Origin: Streptomyces erythrochromogenes
GTDB taxonomy: Bacteria > Actinomycetota > Actinomycetes > Streptomycetales > Streptomycetaceae
Direction of reading: 5' to 3'
Length of the DNA: 64,000 bases
Assembly: GCF_036170895.1 (NCBI RefSeq)
Contig: NZ_CP108036.1
Coordinates: 7,351,501 to 7,415,500, forward strand
Shown: positions 56,365-64,000 of the stretch, one piece after another
How positions within the stretch are numbered: position 1 is the first letter of the stretch
Layout of the letters: every line of letters starts with the position of its first letter
Made by a program: the position numbers and the translations under genes
Notes under the pieces: generated by a model
The model's database searches: none
Seen by the model: the letters and a program-made list of their open reading frames with translations, nothing else
What the model was told of the DNA's origin: nothing

Positions 56365-57294
56365 ATGGGGAACACCGCGACCGGTCCCGGGCCCCGGCCC
56401 GGGACGGGAGCCGGAGCCGGCGCCGACCCCGGGCTCTACGGCCCCGCCTCCGTCACCTGGCAGTGCCACGGCGACCCGATGATGTGGATCGCCGGGGTCC
56501 GCGCCCTCTACCTCCAGGCACTCCACCCGCGCGCCGTCCGGGGCGTCATGGAGAACTCCGACTTCCGGCGCGACGCCTGGGGCCGACTGCTGCGCACCGC
56601 CGACTTCGTCGGAACCCTCACCTACGGCACCACCGAGGCCGCCGAGCGTGCCGGCGGTCGGGTCCGCGCCATCCACCGCAGGCTGTCCGCCACCGATCCG
56701 GCCACCGGCCGCACCTTTCCCGTCGACGATCCCGAGCTGCTGCTGTGGATCCACTGCGCGCAGATCGACAGCTTCCTGCACGTCCTGCGCCGATCGGGCC
56801 TTGCGCTCACTCCCGCCCAGGCCGACCGCTACGTCGACGAGAACCGCGTCAACGCACGCCTCGTCGGCCTCGACCCGGCCGGCGTCCCCGCCGACACCGC
56901 CCAGCTCACCGCCTACTTCGAGAAGGTCCGCCCCGAGCTCGCCGCCGGCCCCGACGCCCTCGCCGTGGACGACTTCCTGCGCGGCCCGCCCGTCCATCCC
57001 CTCCTCGTCCCTGGCCGAAACCTGCTGTGGCGCCCGCTCGCCGGCCTTGCGTACGGTTCCCTCCCCGGCTGGGCGCACCAGCTGTACGGGCGGCCCGCTC
57101 CCGCCCCGCGCAGCGTCACCCGGCGCCTGCGCCTCACAGGACGCGTGCTGCGCAGCATTCCCGCAGGTCTGCGCTGGAAGCTGCCGCCAGGTCACATCTT
57201 GAAAGCGATGCGTCGCATGGGCCCCGGGAGCCGCCCCTCTCCGTACACACTGCGTACATCAGCGGCCATACTGGACCGGCCGGGGAGGGCGTAG
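56365..57294 (+). CDS. Oxygenase MpaB family protein (DUF2236)
   Basis: A 309-residue protein of the MpaB/latex-clearing-protein-like family. It has LYLQALHPRAVRGVMENSDF, RTADFVGTLTYGTTEAAERA, RRIHRRLS-type text (VRAIHRRLSATDP), LLLWIHCAQIDSFLHVLRRS and YFEKVRPEL. Conserved His residues (LHPRA, IHRR, WIHC) could bind haem b as in latex-clearing oxygenase. The substrate is unknown. The ribosome binding site GGGGAGGTACGGG precedes ATG 56365. The kinase gene follows after 26 bp and may be co-transcribed. Confidence 0.9.
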   Translation: MGNTATGPGPRPGTGAGAGADPGLYGPASVTWQCHGDPMMWIAGVRALYLQALHPRAVRGVMENSDFRRDAWGRLLRTADFVGTLTYGTTEAAERAGGRVRAIHRRLSATDPATGRTFPVDDPELLLWIHCAQIDSFLHVLRRSGLALTPAQADRYVDENRVNARLVGLDPAGVPADTAQLTAYFEKVRPELAAGPDALAVDDFLRGPPVHPLLVPGRNLLWRPLAGLAYGSLPGWAHQLYGRPAPAPRSVTRRLRLTGRVLRSIPAGLRWKLPPGHILKAMRRMGPGSRPSPYTLRTSAAILDRPGRA

Positions 57295-57320
57295 CGCGAC
57301 AACGGGGGCGACTTTAAGAC

Positions 57321-59468
57321 ATGGCGGAGTCCAGACTGATCCAGGGCCGGTACCGGTCGCTCGATCTGATCGGGCGCGGCGGCATGGGCGAGGTATGGCG
57401 CGCCCGGGACGAATCGCTGGGCCGGCAGGTCGCCGTGAAGTGCCTCAAGCCGATCGGCGCCGATCAGGACGCCCACTTCACGCAGGTGCTGCGCGAGCGC
57501 TTCCGGCGCGAGGCGCGCGTGGCCGCCTCCCTCCAGCACCGCGGCGTCACCGTCGTGCACGACTTCGGCGACGACAGCGCTGCCGGCGGCCCCCTCTACC
57601 TCGTCATGGAGCTGCTCGAAGGCCGCAACCTCAGCCAGCTCATGGAGGACAACGAGACCCGCCCCCTCCCCGTGGACGTGGTCGTCGACATCGCCGAGCA
57701 GATGGCCGCCGCCCTCGGCTACACCCACGACCAGGGCGTCGTCCACCGGGACCTGAAACCGGCCAACATCATGCGGCTCGTCGACGGCACCGTGAAGATC
57801 TGCGACTTCGGCATCGCCCGGCTCGCGCACGACATCGGCTTCACCGCCAAGCTCACCGGCGGCGGCATGGCCATGGGCACCCCGCACTACATGTCGCCCG
57901 AGCAGATCGCGGGCGGCGAGGTCGACCACCGCAGCGACCTCTACTCCCTCGGCTGTGTCCTGTACGAGATCGCCACCGGCGCCCCGCCCTTCGACCTCGG
58001 CGACTCCTGGTCGGTGCTCATCGGCCACCGCGACACCGCGCCCGTGCCGCTGCGCGAGCACCGCCCCGAGCTGCCCGGGTACTTCGAGCAGGTGGTCCTG
58101 GACCTGCTCGCCAAGTGCCCGGACGACCGCCCGCAGGACGCCCGCCACGTGCACCGCACGCTCGTCGAGTCCCGGCTCGGCCCCGGCGGGCTGCCCGGCG
58201 CCCTCGGCCCGCTCCCGGCGTGGGCCCGCGGCATGACCGCCGGCCGCAAGGCCGGCATCGAAGCACGTCCCGCGAGCGGCCGGTGGGCCGTGCTCACCGG
58301 CTCCTGGACGGCCGTGCGCCCCAGCGGCGCGCAGCCCGTCCTGCGCCCCGGCGGCGCGCAGCCCGTCCTGCGCCCCGGCGGCGCGCAGCCCGTCCTGCGC
58401 CCCGGCGACGAGCGGCACGGCACCATCGTGCGCCCCGCGCCCGCCGAGGACCCGCGCCTCACCGCGGCCTACGGGTTCCCGCGCCAGGCCGGCCCGCGCG
58501 AGACCGGCCCCGACGCGCTCGCGGCCGGCCACGCCCGCGCCCACACCCTCAGCCGCGCCGGCCGCCCCGAGGAGGCGCTCTCCGTGTACGCGGCCGTGGC
58601 CGACGGGCGCGCCCGGGTCCTCGGCCCGGACCACGCCGACACCCTCGCCGCCCGCCAGGAGGCGGCGTACGAGATGGGCCGGCTCGGCCGCCACCAGGAG
58701 GCGCACGACGTCTACCGCGCGGTGCTCGTCGCCCGCGAGCGGACCATGGGCCAGCTCCACCCCGATACGCTGCGCTGCCGCCACAACCTGGCCTGCGCCC
58801 TGCGCGCGCTGGGCCGGTACGCGGACGCCCACACCACGGCCGTCGCGGTCGCCGCGGACCGGGAGGCCGTCCTGGGCGCCGAGCACGCGGACACCCTGCT
58901 GACCCGGTACGAGGCGGCGTACGCGCTCGGCCGCCTCGACCGCTGGCAGGAGGCGCTGGCCGGCTTCCGCGAGGTCGCCGCCGCACGGGAACGGGTCCTC
59001 GGCCGCGACCACCCCGACACCCTGGCCGCCCGATACGAGGTCGGCATCGCCCTCGGCCGCACCGGCGGCAGCGCCCAGGCCCTCGACCTCTTCCGGTCCC
59101 TGGTCCGCGACCGCACCCGCGCCTACGGGGCGACCGACCCGGAGACGCTCCGCGCCCGGCACGTCCTCGGCGTCAACCTGGGCCGCCTGGACCGCTGGGA
59201 GGAGGCGGTGGCCGAGGCCCGCCAGGTGGCCGCCGTACGGGCCGAGGTGCTCGGCGCCGAACACGCGGACACCCTGGTCAGCCGCCGGGAGCTCGCCGTC
59301 GGCCTGGGCCGGCTGGGCCGCTGGGACGAAGCCCTGCCGATCTACCGGGACCTGTCCGGCATCCGTGAACGGTCGCTGGGCGACGAGCATCCCGAAACGG
59401 TGCTGGCCCACGCCGACGAGGCCCACTGTCTGGAGCGGCTCGGCCAGGTGTGCTACCAAGAGCCATGA
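57321..59468 (+). CDS. Ser/Thr protein kinase with C-terminal TPR repeats
   Basis: A 715-residue soluble Hanks-type kinase. The catalytic domain (about 10-285) has the Gly loop GRGGMGEVWRARDE, Lys in VAVKCLK, catalytic loop VHRDLKPANIM and DFGIARL. A Pro/Gly-rich linker with three exact 9-residue repeats follows (GGAQPVLRP units, 336-362). About six TPR-like repeats of 42 residues come next, of kinesin-light-chain/NB-ARC type (VLGPDHADTLAARQEAAYEM and similar). There is no membrane helix or PASTA domain, so it likely senses through protein contacts. Its stop overlaps the flavoprotein ATG. Confidence 0.94.
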   Translation: MAESRLIQGRYRSLDLIGRGGMGEVWRARDESLGRQVAVKCLKPIGADQDAHFTQVLRERFRREARVAASLQHRGVTVVHDFGDDSAAGGPLYLVMELLEGRNLSQLMEDNETRPLPVDVVVDIAEQMAAALGYTHDQGVVHRDLKPANIMRLVDGTVKICDFGIARLAHDIGFTAKLTGGGMAMGTPHYMSPEQIAGGEVDHRSDLYSLGCVLYEIATGAPPFDLGDSWSVLIGHRDTAPVPLREHRPELPGYFEQVVLDLLAKCPDDRPQDARHVHRTLVESRLGPGGLPGALGPLPAWARGMTAGRKAGIEARPASGRWAVLTGSWTAVRPSGAQPVLRPGGAQPVLRPGGAQPVLRPGDERHGTIVRPAPAEDPRLTAAYGFPRQAGPRETGPDALAAGHARAHTLSRAGRPEEALSVYAAVADGRARVLGPDHADTLAARQEAAYEMGRLGRHQEAHDVYRAVLVARERTMGQLHPDTLRCRHNLACALRALGRYADAHTTAVAVAADREAVLGAEHADTLLTRYEAAYALGRLDRWQEALAGFREVAAARERVLGRDHPDTLAARYEVGIALGRTGGSAQALDLFRSLVRDRTRAYGATDPETLRARHVLGVNLGRLDRWEEAVAEARQVAAVRAEVLGAEHADTLVSRRELAVGLGRLGRWDEALPIYRDLSGIRERSLGDEHPETVLAHADEAHCLERLGQVCYQEP
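58326..58406 (+). repeat. Three perfect 27-bp tandem repeats in the kinase linker
   Basis: Units 58326-58352, 58353-58379 and 58380-58406 are identical, starting GGCGCGCAGCCC and encoding GAQPVLRPG. A multiple of three keeps the frame. Exact identity points to recent slippage, so copy number may vary between strains and change linker length. Confidence 0.95.
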
Positions 59469-61036
59469 CGACCTTCGGGCGGGACGTGTACGACGATGTG
59501 ATCGTGGGCGGCGGGCACAACGGTCTGGTGGCAGCCGCCTACCTGGCCCGGGCCGGCCGCTCGGTGCTGGTGCTGGAGCGGCTCGGGAACACCGGCGGGG
59601 CGGCGATCTCCAGCAGACCCTTCGTGGGCGTCGACGCCCGCCTCTCGCGCTACTCGTACCTGGTCTCCCTGCTGCCCGACAAGATCGTGCGCGACCTGGA
59701 GCTGAACTTCGCGGTACGCCGGCGCACGGTCTCCTCGTACACGCCGACCGAGCGCGACGGACGGCCCGGCGGACTGCTCGTCGGCGGGGGAGAGGAGCGC
59801 ACCCGGGCGTCCTTCGCCCGGCTGACCGGCTCGGACCGCGAGTACGAGAGCTGGCGCGGCTTCTACGAGACCACCGGCCGGGTGGCCCGCAAGGTGTTCC
59901 CGACCCTGACCGAACCGCTGCCCACGCGGGCGGAGCTGCGGGCCCGGATCGACGACGAGGCCGCGTGGCGGATGCTGTTCGAGGAGCCGCTGGGACAGGC
60001 CGTGGAGCGCCACTTCGCCGACGACCTGGTCCGCGGGGTGGTCCTGACGGACGGCCTCATCGGCACCTTCGCGGACGCGCACGACCCCTCCCTGGCCCAG
60101 AACCGGTGCTTCCTCTACCACGTCATCGGCGGCGGGACGGGGGACTGGGACGTGCCGGTCGGCGGCATGGGCGCCCTGACGGACGCCCTGGCGGCGGCCG
60201 CGACCAAGGCCGGGGCGGAGATCGCCACCGGCCACGAGGTGCTGCGGATCGACACCGACGGGGTCGGTCCGGCCGAGGTGGTGTTCCGTACGGCGACCGG
60301 CGAAGGCCGCGTCGTCGGCCGTACGGTGCTGGTGAACGCCTCGCCGCAGGCGCTGGCCGAACTCCTCGGCGAGACCCCGGCCCAGGACCCTGCGACGGCC
60401 CCCGAGGGTGCCCAGCTCAAGGTCAACATGCTGCTGCGCCGGCTGCCCCGGCTGCGGGACACCACCGTCGACCCGCGCGAGGCCTTCGGCGGGACCTTCC
60501 ACATCGCCGAAGGGTACGAGCAGCTCGCCCGGGCCTACGCGGAGGCCGCGGCCGGGGAACTGCCGTCCGTACCGCCCTCGGAGATCTACTGCCACTCGCT
60601 GGCCGACCCGACGATCCTCGGGCCGGAACTCGTCGAGCAGGGCTACCAGACGCTCACCCTCTTCGGCCTGCACACCCCGGCCCGGCTGTTCGGGCACGAC
60701 AACCAGCAGGCCCGCGAGGTGCTGCTGACCGCCACCCTGGCGCAGCTCGACGCCCACCTGGCCGAGCCGCTCACCGACTGCCTGGCCTTCGACGCGGACG
60801 GCCGCCCCTGCATCGAGGCGAAGACCCCGCTGGACCTGGAGCGCGAACTGCGGCTGCCCGGCGGCCACATCTTCCACCGCGACCTGTCCTGGCCCTACGC
60901 GGACGAGGACGGCGGCCGGTGGGGCGTGGAGACGGCCCACCGCAACGTCCTGCTGTGCGGCGCGGGCGCGGTCCGCGGCGGCGGCGTCAGCGGGGTCCCC
61001 GGCCACAACGCGGCGATGGCGGTGCTGGAGTACTAG
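59465..61036 (+). CDS. Phytoene-desaturase-like FAD oxidoreductase (PYROXD2/CrtI type)
   Basis: A 523-residue flavoprotein. The N-terminal FAD motif VIVGGGHNGLVAAAYLARAG is followed by the second E/R cluster LVLERLGNTGGAAIS. The C-terminal FAD-contact block is VLLCGAGAVRGGGVSGVPGH. It belongs to the NAD(P)/FAD oxidoreductase family of CrtI/PYROXD2 type, which saturates or desaturates polyenes or other lipids. No carotenoid genes are nearby, so the substrate is unknown. The ATG overlaps the kinase stop (ATGA), an unusual partner that suggests joint expression. Confidence 0.9.
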   Translation: MTTFGRDVYDDVIVGGGHNGLVAAAYLARAGRSVLVLERLGNTGGAAISSRPFVGVDARLSRYSYLVSLLPDKIVRDLELNFAVRRRTVSSYTPTERDGRPGGLLVGGGEERTRASFARLTGSDREYESWRGFYETTGRVARKVFPTLTEPLPTRAELRARIDDEAAWRMLFEEPLGQAVERHFADDLVRGVVLTDGLIGTFADAHDPSLAQNRCFLYHVIGGGTGDWDVPVGGMGALTDALAAAATKAGAEIATGHEVLRIDTDGVGPAEVVFRTATGEGRVVGRTVLVNASPQALAELLGETPAQDPATAPEGAQLKVNMLLRRLPRLRDTTVDPREAFGGTFHIAEGYEQLARAYAEAAAGELPSVPPSEIYCHSLADPTILGPELVEQGYQTLTLFGLHTPARLFGHDNQQAREVLLTATLAQLDAHLAEPLTDCLAFDADGRPCIEAKTPLDLERELRLPGGHIFHRDLSWPYADEDGGRWGVETAHRNVLLCGAGAVRGGGVSGVPGHNAAMAVLEY

Positions 61037-61121
61037 CGCCAATGCCCAGAGGGAGGGCCGGCCGTCGTGGCGTGTCCGAAACCGGCCGGTCACGGGTGCG
61101 CCCGAGCCTAGGGTGTTACCC

Positions 61122-62126
61122 ATGCGTAACATGAGTGGTGTGAGTGACATCGGTGGCGCGGAGCGTCCCGGCGGACGGTCACGGCGCGGGGTCCTGAGGG
61201 CCGCCGTCGCCGGAGCCGGAGCGGTCGCGGCGGTGGGCGCGGGGGCCTCCGCCGCGACCGCGGACGCGCGGAGACGGGGCGCACCCGTCTTCGTCCTCGT
61301 CCACGGCTCCGGAAGCAACTCCTACGGCTGGGGCCCGGTCCTGCGGGAGCTGGGCCTGCGCGGGCACCGGGCCATCGCGGTGGACCTGCCCGGCCACGGG
61401 CCCGGCGCCTACTTCCCCGTCTCCTACCAGACCCCGCAGGACCTGGAGCGGCTGGCCACGGAGCCGTCGCCGATCAGTGCCGTGACGCTGGCGGACTTCG
61501 CGGCCCACGTCGTCGGGACCGTGCGCGCCGCGCACCGCAACGGCCCGGTCGTCCTGGTCGGCCAGAGCCTGGGCGGGGTGACGCTGAACGCGGTCGCCAA
61601 CCAGGTGCCCGAGCTGATCTCCCACCTGGTGTACGCGTCCGCGTTCTGCCCGACGCGGCACAGCTCGGTGATGGAGCTGATGACGACCCCGGAGGCCGCC
61701 TCCAGCGCCCTGTTCCGGATCCCCGGCTTCAAGACCCCGCCGGAACTGGGCGTCAACCGGGTCAACTGGCGTTCCGGCGACCCCGCCTTCTTCGCGGCGG
61801 TGAAGGACGCGCTGGCGGCCGACTGGTCGGACGCGGAGGTGCGGACGCTCCTGAACATCCTCGAACCGGACGAGTCGGCGGCGATCGGCGCCGCCGACGC
61901 CCGCGGTCTGCCCGACCGGTGGGGGCGGGTGCCGCGCACCTACCTGCGGTTCGGCGAGGACCGGGCCATCCCGCCCGCCCTCCAGGACCTGATGATCCGC
62001 GAGGCGGACGGGACGACGCCGCGCAACCGCTTCCGCGTACGGTCGCTGGCCGCGCCGCACGTCGGTCCGCGGGACCCGGCCGTGTGGGCGGACGAGCTGG
62101 AGCGCGTGGCGCGCACGTGCGGCTGA
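61122..62126 (+). CDS. Tat-exported alpha/beta hydrolase
   Basis: A 334-residue protein. A twin-arginine signal (GRSRRGVLRAAVAGAGAVAA) precedes an alpha/beta hydrolase fold of the salicylate-esterase/HNL-like group. The oxyanion strand is FVLVHGSGSNSYGWGPVLRE and the nucleophile elbow VLVGQSLGGVTLNAVA (Ser). A late Asp segment (YLRFGEDRAIPPALQ) and His in AAPHVGPRDP complete a triad. Substrate is unknown, probably a small ester or lactone outside the cell. Start candidates are GTG 61113, ATG 61122 and ATG 61131; 61122 has TAGGGTG upstream. Confidence 0.88.
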   Translation: MRNMSGVSDIGGAERPGGRSRRGVLRAAVAGAGAVAAVGAGASAATADARRRGAPVFVLVHGSGSNSYGWGPVLRELGLRGHRAIAVDLPGHGPGAYFPVSYQTPQDLERLATEPSPISAVTLADFAAHVVGTVRAAHRNGPVVLVGQSLGGVTLNAVANQVPELISHLVYASAFCPTRHSSVMELMTTPEAASSALFRIPGFKTPPELGVNRVNWRSGDPAFFAAVKDALAADWSDAEVRTLLNILEPDESAAIGAADARGLPDRWGRVPRTYLRFGEDRAIPPALQDLMIREADGTTPRNRFRVRSLAAPHVGPRDPAVWADELERVARTCG

Positions 62127-62179
62127 GGTGATGCGGCCGCCGGGGTGATGCGGCCGGGGTGACGGGCCCGCCGGCGTGC

Positions 62180-62629
62180 CTACGCGGCGGGCTCGATCAC
62201 CACGATCGGGATCTCCCGGTCCGTCTTGGCCTGGTACTCGTCGTAGGCGGGCCAGTGCTTCACCATCACCGGCCAGTACGCGGCGCGCTCCTCGGGGTCC
62301 GCGGTGCGCGCCGTGCCCTGGAGGATCCGCGGGCCGACCTGGATGCGGACCTGCGGGTTCGCGCTCAGGTTGCGGAACCACAGGGGGTGTTCGTCGGCGC
62401 CGCCCTTGGAAGCGACGAGCAGGTAGCGGCCGTCGGCCTCACCGTAGATGAGCGGCGTGCGCACGGGGTTCCCGGAGACCCGGCCGACGGTGGTGAGCAG
62501 GAGGGTCTGGGTGCCGTTCCAGTACTGGCCCTCGGTGCCGCCGGAGCCCACGTACTGCTTGACGTGTTCCAGCTGCCAGCTCCCGGCCCGCGGGTCGGTC
62601 GGGTGGTCCCAGTCGATTCCGGTCGTCAT
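62180..62629 (-). CDS. Deazaflavin (F420)-dependent nitroreductase-family protein (Ddn-like)
   Basis: A 149-residue split-barrel protein of the Ddn/F420-dependent oxidoreductase family: TQTLLLTTVGRVSGNPVRTP, LIYGEADGRYLLVASKGGAD then EHPLWFRNLSANPQVRIQVG. These positions bind the F420 tail and phosphates in relatives. The C-terminus (YQAKTDREIPIVVIEPAA) is typical. It probably reduces quinone-like or other small substrates with F420H2. It lies 39 bp downstream of the FAD monooxygenase gene in the same direction, so the pair forms an operon controlled by the palindromes at 63905-63952. Confidence 0.92.
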   Translation of the reverse strand: MTTGIDWDHPTDPRAGSWQLEHVKQYVGSGGTEGQYWNGTQTLLLTTVGRVSGNPVRTPLIYGEADGRYLLVASKGGADEHPLWFRNLSANPQVRIQVGPRILQGTARTADPEERAAYWPVMVKHWPAYDEYQAKTDREIPIVVIEPAA

Positions 62630-62668
62630 GGGGTGTCGCCTGCCTTCGTTTCGAACGGTCAACGAACC

Positions 62669-63880
62669 TCACCAACGAGTGCCAACGCCCTTGGGTGCGC
62701 CCTCCATTCCGGCCGGAAGGGTGAACCCGTCGAAGAGGCCGTCCATCGCCCGGTGCGCCACAGCGGCCGGGGTGGCGCGGACGGCGAGGTCGCGCAGGGC
62801 CGCGGCGAGGGGGTGGGTGAGGGCGGCGATCCGGCCCGCGCGCCGGGCCCGGACGCGGATGGCGTCGGTGCGGGCGCAGCGGGCCGCGCTGTAGGCGGCG
62901 AGGGCCGCCGGAACGCCACCGGTGCCGGCCCCGTCCAGCAGGTGGGCGAGGACCACCGCGTCCTCGACGGCCTGGCACCCGCCCTGGCCGAGGTTGGGGG
63001 TCATGGCGTGGGCGGCGTCGCCGAGCCAGGCCAGGCGCCCGTGGTGGAAGCGGGGGAGCGGCGCCGCCAGGTCGTAGAGGTCGTGCTGGAGCACGGCCGC
63101 AGGGTCGATCCGTTCCAGCAGGGCCGGGATCGGTTCGTGCCAGGTTCCGTAGCGGCGCAGGAGTTCGGCGCGGACGTCGGCGGGGCGGTAGCCCTCGGGG
63201 GCGACGGCGGTGGCGTAGACGTAGCTCCTGCCGTCGGCGAGCGGGACCACGCCGAAGCGCTCGCCGCGGCCCCAGGTCTCGGCGGTCGCCGCTCCGGCCG
63301 GGCTCGCGCCGGCCGGCAGGACGGTGCGCCAGGCGGTCTCCCCGCTGTGGCGCAGGCCCGGGTGGTCCGGGAAGTACCGGCGGCGCAGCGGGCTGTGGAT
63401 GCCGTCCGCGGCGACCACGAGGTCGGCGGAGCCGTCGAGGTCGCCGGCCGTGGTGCGGACCACCGGGAAGCCGTCGGCGCCGTCCACGGTGGTGACCGTG
63501 ACGCCGTAGCGGACCGTCCCCGCGGGGAGCGCGGCGGTCAGGGCGTCGGTGAGGGCCGAGCGGTGCACGGCGAGCGGCGGGCCGCCGTAGCGGGCGGCCA
63601 GGGCCGCGGTGTCGGCGCGGCTCAGCCAGCGGCCGTCGGGGCGGCGCAGGCCCATGGCGGCCGGCAGGGCACGCCCCGCCGCGCTGCCGATGTCGAAGCC
63701 GATGGCGTCGAAGGCGCGCAGGGCGTTGGGGGCGAGGACGATCCCGGCGCCCACGGCGGCCGGGCCGGGGGCCCGCTCGCACACGGTCACCCGCCAGCCC
63801 TTGCGGTGCAGGGCCAGGGCCGCGGTGAGTCCGCCGATCCCCGCCCCTGCGACGACCGCGTGACGCTGAACTGCCGACAT
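62669..63880 (-). CDS. FAD-dependent aromatic-ring-type monooxygenase
   Basis: A 403-residue group A flavin monooxygenase, of the salicylate/3-hydroxybenzoate hydroxylase or TetX-like type. It has the FAD motif VVAGAGIGGLTAALALHRKG, the DG motif VVAADGIHSPLRRRYFP (about 160) and the GD motif RLAWLGDAAHAMTPNLGQGG (about 285). NAD(P)H and O2 would be co-substrates. The divergent regulator at 63958 and two palindromes in the 77-bp gap suggest induction by a small aromatic or drug-like ligand. The ATG at 63880 follows a plausible ribosome binding site (GGAAGGCAGGGATCC). Confidence 0.92.
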   Translation of the reverse strand: MSAVQRHAVVAGAGIGGLTAALALHRKGWRVTVCERAPGPAAVGAGIVLAPNALRAFDAIGFDIGSAAGRALPAAMGLRRPDGRWLSRADTAALAARYGGPPLAVHRSALTDALTAALPAGTVRYGVTVTTVDGADGFPVVRTTAGDLDGSADLVVAADGIHSPLRRRYFPDHPGLRHSGETAWRTVLPAGASPAGAATAETWGRGERFGVVPLADGRSYVYATAVAPEGYRPADVRAELLRRYGTWHEPIPALLERIDPAAVLQHDLYDLAAPLPRFHHGRLAWLGDAAHAMTPNLGQGGCQAVEDAVVLAHLLDGAGTGGVPAALAAYSAARCARTDAIRVRARRAGRIAALTHPLAAALRDLAVRATPAAVAHRAMDGLFDGFTLPAGMEGAPKGVGTRW

Positions 63881-63904
63881 GACGGATCCCTGCCTTCCTC
63901 CGAG

Positions 63905-63952
63905 CCTCTACATCTGTAGAGGATGACGGTTTCACTCTACAGCTGTAGAGTG
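63905..63952. promoter_or_regulatory. Two palindromic operators between divergent genes
   Basis: CCTCTACA-TC-TGTAGAGG (63905-63922) and CACTCTACAGCTGTAGAGTG (63933-63952, a perfect 20-bp palindrome) share the half-site CTCTACA. Their centres are 29 bp apart. The second ends 5 bp before the ATG of the gene leaving the window, overlapping its ribosome binding site. This is a typical layout for a TetR-type repressor that controls itself and the adjacent monooxygenase. Confidence 0.85.
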
Positions 63953-63957
63953 GTCCG

Positions 63958-64000
63958 ATGTCCACCCCTCCCCCTGCTGATCGCAGAACGCTGATCGCCG
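63958..64000 (+). CDS. 5' end of a divergent regulator gene (cut by window edge)
   Basis: An ATG five bases after the second palindrome opens a frame ([14 protein letters not shown]) that stays open to the end of the window. Start position, direction and operators suggest a TetR-family (or similar) transcriptional regulator of the FAD monooxygenase operon. Too little is visible to see an HTH. Confidence 0.5.
   Translation, partial: MSTPPPADRRTLIA

Overview
The window is high-GC actinomycete DNA. GC-rich codon ends, frequent GTG/TTG starts, 4-bp ATGA/GTGA gene overlaps and the families present (SAV_915, DUF1918, BON/CBS proteins, MpaB/DUF2236, a full kdpFABC set) point to Streptomyces or a close relative such as Kitasatospora. 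All functional calls come from reading the sequence; no database search was run.

Layout. (1) 1-8.0 kb: a decayed ABC pair, a phosphoketolase, and a small arsenic-type locus (GNAT, ArsR, FAD flavoprotein). Fragments of a universal stress protein (USP), an MFS transporter and an internally inverted nhaA surround them. (2) 8.0-22.2 kb: a dormancy/hypoxia-type island with an Acg-like nitroreductase, four intact USPs, four CBS-BON proteins, a CtpF-like P-type ATPase, a DUF1918 protein, and a DevS/DevR (OsdK/OsdR)-like pair. The kinase keeps the His and Tyr that DevS uses for haem and oxygen sensing. Seven near-palindromic 15-mers (RGGMCSNNNSGKCCC) lie in the upstream regions of these genes, so the island looks like one regulon. 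(3) 22.2-30.4 kb: SulP and kdpE remnants, an intact kdpF-A-B-C operon preceded by a 27-codon peptide but with no kdpD, then a mosaic of dead fragments (sensor protein, ABC ATPase, lysA, SAV_915, USP, MerR). (4) 31.1-43.2 kb: a compact RiPP operon. It holds an ABC exporter, a YcaO, an E1/ThiF-like protein, an E1-like/SagB fusion, a second SagB-like oxidoreductase, three tandem precursor peptides, a PqqD-M50 membrane protein and a split LanB dehydratase (glutamylation plus elimination proteins). It is predicted to make azole- and dehydroamino-acid-containing peptides. (5) 43.2-64 kb: ordinary chromosome. It holds small exported proteins, a PPOX protein, an ADP-ribosylglycohydrolase, a MacB-type ABC system with two large FtsX permeases and two ATPases, a Vgb-like seven-blade propeller protein, a TOBE regulator, MpaB/DUF2236, a Ser/Thr kinase-TPR protein with an overlapping FAD oxidoreductase, a Tat-exported hydrolase, an F420-type protein and an FAD monooxygenase with palindromic operators next to a divergent regulator cut by the window end.

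The most interesting parts are the RiPP operon, whose three cores differ, with a strong hairpin between the precursors and the rest of the operon, and the island-wide operator family linked to a probable haem sensor. The density of gene remnants with internal deletions between 0 and 30 kb suggests a degrading accessory region, possibly a chromosome arm.
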